Source: Akkermansiaceae bacterium
GTDB lineage: Bacteria; Verrucomicrobiota; Verrucomicrobiia; Verrucomicrobiales; Akkermansiaceae
Assembly: GCA_014379305.1 (NCBI GenBank)
Contig: JACMMB010000294.1
Coordinates: forward strand, 1-18,608
DNA: 18,608 bases
Direction of reading: 5' to 3'
Shown here: piece after piece, positions 14,332 to 18,608 of the stretch
Position numbering within the stretch: the first letter of the stretch is position 1
Layout: the number at the start of each line of letters is the position of its first letter
Notes under the pieces: model-generated
What the model saw: only the letters and a program-made list of their open reading frames with translations
Database searches by the model: none
What the model was told of the DNA's origin: nothing
Made by a program: the position numbers and the translations under genes

Positions 14332-15987
14332 ATGCTTACCCTTTTGAAAATCCGCAACCTCGCACTCGTTGACGAGCTCGCGTGGGAACTCGGACCCGGC
14401 CTCATCAGCGTTACCGGCGAGACCGGTGCGGGAAAATCCGTCATTGTCGGCGCGCTCAAAATGATCCTTGGAGAACGCGCCGACAAAGGCCTCATCCGCA
14501 CCGGCGAGGAAACTTGTACTATAGAAGCCGTATTTGACCTCAAGGATCCCGATATTCTCAACGCGCTCCTTGAAGAGGGCGGACTCGGACCTTGCGAGGA
14601 CGCCCAGATCATCATCCGCCGCTCCTTTGGAGCCTCTGTAACCCGCCAATATATCAACGACTCCCCAGTCACACTCAACCTCCTCAAGCGGATTGGCGAG
14701 CGACTCGTCGATCTACATGGCCCCCACGATCACCAATCCCTTTTCTCCACAGAACGCCAGCTCGCCATGGTCGATGCCTATGGCGCCAGCGGGTCCCTGA
14801 TAGCTGAATATCACTCCGCATATCGCTTATGGCGGCGGAAATCCCAAGAGCTTGAGGAAATTAAAAATGCCGAAAACGCCTCCGGGCAGGAGCTCGAGAT
14901 CCTCCGCTATCAGCTCGCTGAAATCGAGAATGCCAGCCTTACCCCGGAGGACGACAGCGTCCTACAAGACCGCTGGCACCGCGCCTCGAACTCCGCACGG
15001 CTTGTCGAAATCACCTCCCAGGCCGTTGCCGCACTCACGTCTGACGAGGGCATCCTTTCCCGCATCTCCGACCTCCAGCGTCTCTCCCGCGAGCTTGAAA
15101 GATACGATCCGTCGGTCGCCGGGAAACTGACTTCCCTTGAAACCGCCGCTGTTGAGCTTCAGGACCTCGAGGCAAGCCTCACCGATTACGCCGGGGATCT
15201 CGAAACCAATCCTGCCGAGACCGCCGCCCTTGAGGAGCGCGTCAACCTCATTGAATCCCTGAAAAGAAAATACGGGCCGGGCCTCGCTGACATCCTCGCC
15301 CGCCAAGCCATCCTCACCGAGCGACTCGACTCCAACGAAAATCGCTCGGAGAAAATCGAAACCCTCACCACCGCCCTCGCCGAATGCCGTGAACAACTCG
15401 ATGCCATCGGCAAAAAGCTGACTGCCCAAAGGCACAAAGCCGCGCCCAAACTCGCCAGGGAAATTTCCTCCCAGCTCAAGGAACTCGGTTTCAATCAATC
15501 CTCCTTCGAGATCCATCTCGAAGCCTGCGAAGATCCCAACCTCAACGGCTTTGAAAAAACCAACTTTCTCTTCGGCCCCAATCCCGGCGAGCCGATGATG
15601 CCCCTCCGCCAGATTGCCTCTTCAGGCGAAATTTCCCGGGTCATGCTTGCCGTGAAATCCTCCCTTGCCGGGCAAGACTCCACCCCGCTAATGGTTTTTG
15701 ATGAAATCGACGCCAACGTCGGCGGGGAAATCGCCCGCGCGGTCGGGAAAAAAATGGCGCGGCTCGGCCAGCTCCACCAGGTGATCGCGATCACCCACTT
15801 CCCCCAGGTTGCCGCGACCGCCACACAACACTTCGTGGTCGAAAAAGAGGTCATCGCCGGCCGCACCCGTTCCCGGCTTTTCCCCGTCCACGGTGAATCA
15901 CGCATCACCGAACTGGTGCGCATGCTTGGCGGCGGCGGCGAAAAGGCCCGCGCCATGGCCGATTCACTTTTGAACTCCGAACCCTAG
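14332..15987 (+). CDS. recN: DNA repair protein RecN
   Basis: RecN is an SMC-like ATPase that helps process double-strand breaks before RecA-mediated repair. The 551-residue protein has the N-terminal ABC half (MLTLLKIRNLALVDEL, Walker A GETGAGKS at residues 29-36, DLHGPHDHQSL), a long coiled-coil middle (about 155-380) rich in Glu, Leu and Arg heptads, and the C-terminal half with LRQIASSGEISRVMLA (ABC signature) and Walker B LMVFDEIDANVGG with D457/E458, followed by the VIAITHFPQVAA switch. The length matches the family (about 550). It is the first gene of a unit with fmt, nine bases downstream. In many bacteria recN is LexA-regulated; no LexA box was recognised here. Confidence 0.95.
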   Translation: MLTLLKIRNLALVDELAWELGPGLISVTGETGAGKSVIVGALKMILGERADKGLIRTGEETCTIEAVFDLKDPDILNALLEEGGLGPCEDAQIIIRRSFGASVTRQYINDSPVTLNLLKRIGERLVDLHGPHDHQSLFSTERQLAMVDAYGASGSLIAEYHSAYRLWRRKSQELEEIKNAENASGQELEILRYQLAEIENASLTPEDDSVLQDRWHRASNSARLVEITSQAVAALTSDEGILSRISDLQRLSRELERYDPSVAGKLTSLETAAVELQDLEASLTDYAGDLETNPAETAALEERVNLIESLKRKYGPGLADILARQAILTERLDSNENRSEKIETLTTALAECREQLDAIGKKLTAQRHKAAPKLAREISSQLKELGFNQSSFEIHLEACEDPNLNGFEKTNFLFGPNPGEPMMPLRQIASSGEISRVMLAVKSSLAGQDSTPLMVFDEIDANVGGEIARAVGKKMARLGQLHQVIAITHFPQVAATATQHFVVEKEVIAGRTRSRLFPVHGESRITELVRMLGGGGEKARAMADSLLNSEP

Positions 15988-15996
15988 CCAACCTTC

Positions 15997-16911
15997 ATGC
16001 GCATCGCATTCATAGCCACCGGTGACATCGCAATCCCCACCTTCCGCCACCTCTCCCTGACAGAATCCAAGCCCATCCTGCTGATCACACAGCCTGACAA
16101 ACCCGTAGGCCGCCACCAAGCCCTCACCCCGCCTGAAATAAAATCCATCGCCCTCGGTTTCCAGATCCCCGTCTGGCAACCTGAAAAAATCGGCCAAATC
16201 GCAGCTGAACTCACCGCCCTGGCCCCCGATTTCATTGTCGTCATGGCCTACGGCCAAATCATCGGGAAATCGGTCAGGCAAGCCGCCACCAAGGCCATCA
16301 TCAACCTCCACGCCTCCATCCTGCCAAAATATCGTGGCGCCTCATGCATCCAATCCGCGATCGATTCAGGCGACTCCGAAACGGGAATCACCGTCATGCG
16401 CGTGATCCGCGAGCTGGATGCCGGCGACATTATTACAGTCAAAAAAATCCCCATCCAGCCCCGCGAAACCGCAGGCGAACTTCACGACCGCCTTGCGGAA
16501 ATCGGTCCAGCCGCTCTCAGCGAAGCTCTCGAAATCCTGTCGCGAAATCCTGACCACGGCATTTCCCAAGACCCGGCCCGGATCACCTACTCTCCCAAGC
16601 TCCTCCGCGATCACGGACGCCTCGACTTCACCCAAGCTGCGGAATCCTTGGAACGCCGCATCCGCGCCTATCACCCATGGCCGGAAAGTTTCACCGAAAT
16701 CACCATCAAGGGAAAATCAAAACGCCTCAAAATCTTTCCTCCCACCGCCGTAGTGGATCAGTGCATACCACCTGGGGAACTTTTATCCCGCGACGGCCAA
16801 CTCCTCATCGGCTGCGGCGAAAAATCACTCCTACTCACCCAGGTCCAACCAGAAGGCTCCCGACAAATGCCCGCCGCCGATTTTATCAACAGTCTCCCCG
16901 CCGTCGGTTAG
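15997..16911 (+). CDS. fmt: Methionyl-tRNA formyltransferase
   Basis: Fmt formylates initiator methionyl-tRNA with 10-formyltetrahydrofolate. The 304-residue protein has the N-terminal MRIAFIATGDIAIPTFRHL fold start, ITQPDKPVGR, the folate/catalytic region NLHASILPKYRG with N103 and H105, DSETGITVM, and ELDAGDI with the catalytic D141. The C-terminal OB-like domain (about 205-304) contains RRIRAYHPWPESFT. The length is slightly below the 310-315 typical of E. coli. The family's usual AAPIQ is AS-CIQ here, a mild substitution near the active site. It follows recN by nine bases with no strong Shine-Dalgarno. Its stop is 22 bases before the 21-bp repeat array; no terminator is seen between. Confidence 0.95.
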   Translation: MRIAFIATGDIAIPTFRHLSLTESKPILLITQPDKPVGRHQALTPPEIKSIALGFQIPVWQPEKIGQIAAELTALAPDFIVVMAYGQIIGKSVRQAATKAIINLHASILPKYRGASCIQSAIDSGDSETGITVMRVIRELDAGDIITVKKIPIQPRETAGELHDRLAEIGPAALSEALEILSRNPDHGISQDPARITYSPKLLRDHGRLDFTQAAESLERRIRAYHPWPESFTEITIKGKSKRLKIFPPTAVVDQCIPPGELLSRDGQLLIGCGEKSLLLTQVQPEGSRQMPAADFINSLPAVG

Positions 16912-16933
16912 CGATATCCGGTTTCGCCCGTCG

Positions 16934-17185
16934 CATTCAAGAAACCGCCCCTCGCATTCAGGAAATCGGCTCCGACATCCAAGAAATCGACTCCTACATC
17001 CAAGAAACGGCCTCTTACATCCAAGAAACGACCTCTTACATCCAAGAAATCGACACTTACATCGAAGAAATCGTCTCTTACATCGAAGAAATCGACACTT
17101 ACGTTCGAGAAATCGCCACTTACATCCGAGAAATCGACACTTACATCGAAGAAATCGATGCTCGCACCCAGGAAATGACCCCTCG
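16934..17185. repeat. Minisatellite: 12 copies of a 21-bp tandem repeat
   Basis: Twelve head-to-tail units run without a gap from 16934 to 17185, with a degraded thirteenth after. The consensus is CATCCAAGAAATCGACACTT followed by A, with CAAGAAAT/CGAAGAAAT the best kept core; units 1-2 and 11-12 are the most diverged, as expected for an array that grows from the middle. The length is an exact multiple of three, so plus-strand frames stay open. One reads as heptads IQEIDTY, but no start codon precedes it after the fmt stop. There are no spacers, so this is not CRISPR. The rest of the 16912-17456 interval holds a hairpin, a mini-ORF and otherwise nothing I can name. Confidence 0.93.
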
Positions 17186-17282
17186 CAATCGCGCAATCGA
17201 ATCATCCATAGCCTCTTCCATCGATTCCTCCCAAATCTCCCATCTTTATCCTATCCATTTCCCAGCCAAACCGCTAATCAAC

Positions 17283-17299
17283 GCGGGATGAATTCCCGC
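17283..17299. repeat. Short perfect hairpin, GCGGGA stem
   Basis: GCGGGA (17283-17288) pairs perfectly with TCCCGC (17294-17299) around the 5-base loop TGAAT. No T-run follows in either direction, so it is a poor intrinsic terminator. It may be a REP-like intergenic palindrome or a weak terminator for recN-fmt. Confidence 0.4.
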
Positions 17300-17358
17300 T
17301 TACAAAACCAGCTCAACATGGTCGATGCCGGCCACGGGGGACGGCGAGGAGGAGGAAG

Positions 17359-17439
17359 ATGAACAACCAAATCCCGCCCCGCCAACCGCAACCTAATAAA
17401 TGTTACGATGCGCTGACTGTTGTTGCCGTAGCGCTGTAG
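17359..17439 (+). CDS. Possible 26-codon mini-ORF before the FG-GAP gene
   Basis: A short frame starts at an ATG preceded by a strong purine-rich Shine-Dalgarno (AGGAGGAGG at about 17347-17355) and ends at TAG 17437-17439. The peptide starts MNNQIPPRQPQPNK and ends CYDALTVVAVAL, a polar head with a hydrophobic tail. It ends 17 bases before the ATG of the FG-GAP protein gene, so it could be a leader peptide that couples translation, or the stub of a degraded gene. I recognise no family. The spacing and the strong ribosome site are the only support. Confidence 0.3.
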   Translation: MNNQIPPRQPQPNKCYDALTVVAVAL

Positions 17440-17456
17440 TCCTGTCACGTCCCACC

Positions 17457-18608
17457 ATGAGAACCGTCGCCACATTCACATTCCTTCTCGCCCTTGCCCC
17501 ATTTCTCACGGCAGGCCAGCCCCAGCAACTCACCTCTCTCGACCAAGTGCCCGAGGGCATCGCCAAGTCCGACTGGACCAGCATCCGCGCCGCGTATGAC
17601 GCCGGGCGGCACCAGTTTTTTCCACAGGCCGATGGTAGCCATGTGGCGCAGAATCCCGGCCTCGGCTGGCGGATGACCTTCGATGAAAAGGGCTTCACCG
17701 CCCAGCCGCAGGACGGATCGTGGACGTGGGGACTGGAGTTGACTGTAGCCTCGCTTTCTCAGCGGGATTCAAAACTACCGTCTGAGACAGTCAATCCACC
17801 TTCCAATCGCCTCAAGCGCCAGATCACCCCGGCCATCACCGAGTGGTTCATCAATGACCAGCGCGGCCTGGAACAAGGCTGGACCCTCACCGCTCCGGCT
17901 GAGATTCGGCTGAAGGTGCGCGGCATTCTCAAGCCAACTGTCTCCACCCAAAGCATCAACTTCGGCGGTCTGCTCACTTACTCCGGCCTCAAAGCATGGG
18001 ACGCCACTGGCAAGATTATTCCCACCCACTTCGAGGCCACGGACGAGGGATTCGCCGTCCGCTATGACGACACCGGAGCACAATATCCCCTCACGATCGA
18101 CCCCATTGCCCAGCAGGCCTATCTGAAAGCCAGCAACCCCGGGGCGACGGACCGGTTCGGCTGGTCCGTGGCGGTATCGGGCGACACGGTGGTTATCGGG
18201 GCACCTTATGAGGACAGCAGCGCCACCGGGGTGAATGGCAATCAGGCGAACAACAGCGCCGACGCTTCCGGCGCGGCCTATGTCTTCACCCGCAGCGGGA
18301 CGACGTGGACCCAGCAGGCCTATCTGAAAGCCAGCAACACCGGGGTGTTTGACCGGTTCGGCAGGTCCGTGGCGGTATCGGGCGACACGGTGGTCATCGG
18401 GGCCTATAGCGAGGCCAGCAACGCGACTGGGGTAAACGGCAATCAGGTGAACAACAGCGCCTACGGTTCCGGCGCGGCCTATGTCTTCACCCGCAACGGG
18501 ACGACTTGGACCCAGCAGGCCTATCTGAAAGCCAGCAACACCGGGGTGAATGACGATTTCGGCTGGTCAGTTGCGGTATCGGGCGGCACGGTGGTCATCG
18601 GGTCTCTG
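17457..18608 (+). CDS. Secreted FG-GAP repeat protein, C-terminus beyond the window
   Basis: The frame is open from the ATG at 17457 to the last base (384 codons). It starts with a signal peptide (MRTVATFTFLLALAPFLTAG), so the protein is exported. Residues 25-215 are a unique domain I cannot name, rich in aromatic residues and ending DDTGAQYPLTIDPIAQ, a linker frequently seen before such repeats. From about residue 219 come 67-residue FG-GAP units with DRFGWSVAVSGDTVVIGAPYE, GSGAAYVFTR and TTWTQQAYLKASN, the motif of integrin-alpha-like beta-propellers. Two complete units and part of a third are visible. Such proteins are usually large surface or adhesion proteins; this one's partner is unknown. 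No convincing promoter lies immediately upstream. Confidence 0.9.
   Translation, partial: MRTVATFTFLLALAPFLTAGQPQQLTSLDQVPEGIAKSDWTSIRAAYDAGRHQFFPQADGSHVAQNPGLGWRMTFDEKGFTAQPQDGSWTWGLELTVASLSQRDSKLPSETVNPPSNRLKRQITPAITEWFINDQRGLEQGWTLTAPAEIRLKVRGILKPTVSTQSINFGGLLTYSGLKAWDATGKIIPTHFEATDEGFAVRYDDTGAQYPLTIDPIAQQAYLKASNPGATDRFGWSVAVSGDTVVIGAPYEDSSATGVNGNQANNSADASGAAYVFTRSGTTWTQQAYLKASNTGVFDRFGRSVAVSGDTVVIGAYSEASNATGVNGNQVNNSAYGSGAAYVFTRNGTTWTQQAYLKASNTGVNDDFGWSVAVSGGTVVIGSL
18111..18608 (+). repeat. 201-bp in-frame tandem repeats in the FG-GAP gene
   Basis: The CAGCAGGCCTATCTGAAAGC block recurs at 18111, 18312 and 18513, exactly 201 bases apart, i.e. 67 codons. Copies are nearly identical in DNA, not only in protein, which indicates recent duplication or gene conversion. 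The third copy is cut by the window edge. Confidence 0.95.

Noticed and set aside
16934..17185. CRISPR array
   Set aside because: The 21-bp units are contiguous with no unique spacers and no cas genes nearby.
16831..17205. Minus-strand frame of cysteine-rich heptads (RFLGCK pattern)
   Set aside because: It is the reverse reading of the 21-bp array and runs into fmt. A repeat whose length is a multiple of three leaves several frames open, so openness is not evidence of coding.
17278..17475. 65-residue minus-strand frame
   Set aside because: It is antisense to the start of the FG-GAP gene and its leader, with no recognised motif.

Overview
The window looks like chromosomal DNA of a moderately GC-rich bacterium, most likely a Verrucomicrobiota member (Luteolibacter/Haloferula/Akkermansiaceae-like). 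That placement is inferred from three things: the FG-GAP secreted protein with near-identical tandem repeats, the tiny lysine-rich MGDKSPK-type protein, and core genes whose starts mostly lack strong Shine-Dalgarno motifs. No phage, plasmid, IS element or CRISPR array is visible.

Layout. (1) 1-1690: a possible gene end, then tRNA-Ala(GGC), frr and pyrH on the minus strand (ribosome recycling and UMP kinase). (2) 1804-5805, plus strand: a two-gene carbohydrate unit coupled by an ATGA overlap, a GT4 glycosyltransferase fused to a six-hairpin-type domain followed by a GH130 beta-mannoside phosphorylase/mannosidase, then a 45-residue basic protein. (3) 5881-9298: an AraC-family regulator divergent from a three-gene operon made of a Dabb protein, a TIM-barrel 'phosphoenolpyruvate hydrolase-like' protein and a UPF0261/Tm-1-like ATP-binding protein. 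The last two are the two halves of the plant antiviral protein Tm-1, here as separate adjacent genes. (4) 9316-9397: a tRNA-Leu whose anticodon reads AAG, unusual in bacteria. (5) 9500-10597: an exported N-acetylmuramoyl-L-alanine amidase with its own promoter. (6) 10604-14187, minus strand: a tightly packed purine-ring catabolism operon, uraH-allC-allB-allE, ended by a hairpin shared with the convergent amidase gene. (7) 14287-16911, plus strand: recN and fmt. (8) 16912-17456: a non-genic stretch with a 12-copy, 21-bp tandem repeat, a short hairpin and a possible 26-codon mini-ORF. (9) 17457 to the right edge: a secreted FG-GAP repeat protein, cut by the window, with 201-bp nearly identical repeats.

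How the genes work together. UraH, AllB, AllC and AllE form a route from 5-hydroxyisourate through allantoin and allantoate to ureidoglycolate plus ammonia; urate oxidase and OHCU decarboxylase are not in the window. The GT4/GH130 pair suggests synthesis or remodelling of a mannose-containing glycan. The AraC regulator probably controls the Tm-1-like operon, whose substrate cannot be read from sequence. FrrA/PyrH, RecN, Fmt and the tRNAs are housekeeping. Functions were assigned from recalled family motifs and residue spacing; no database search was run.
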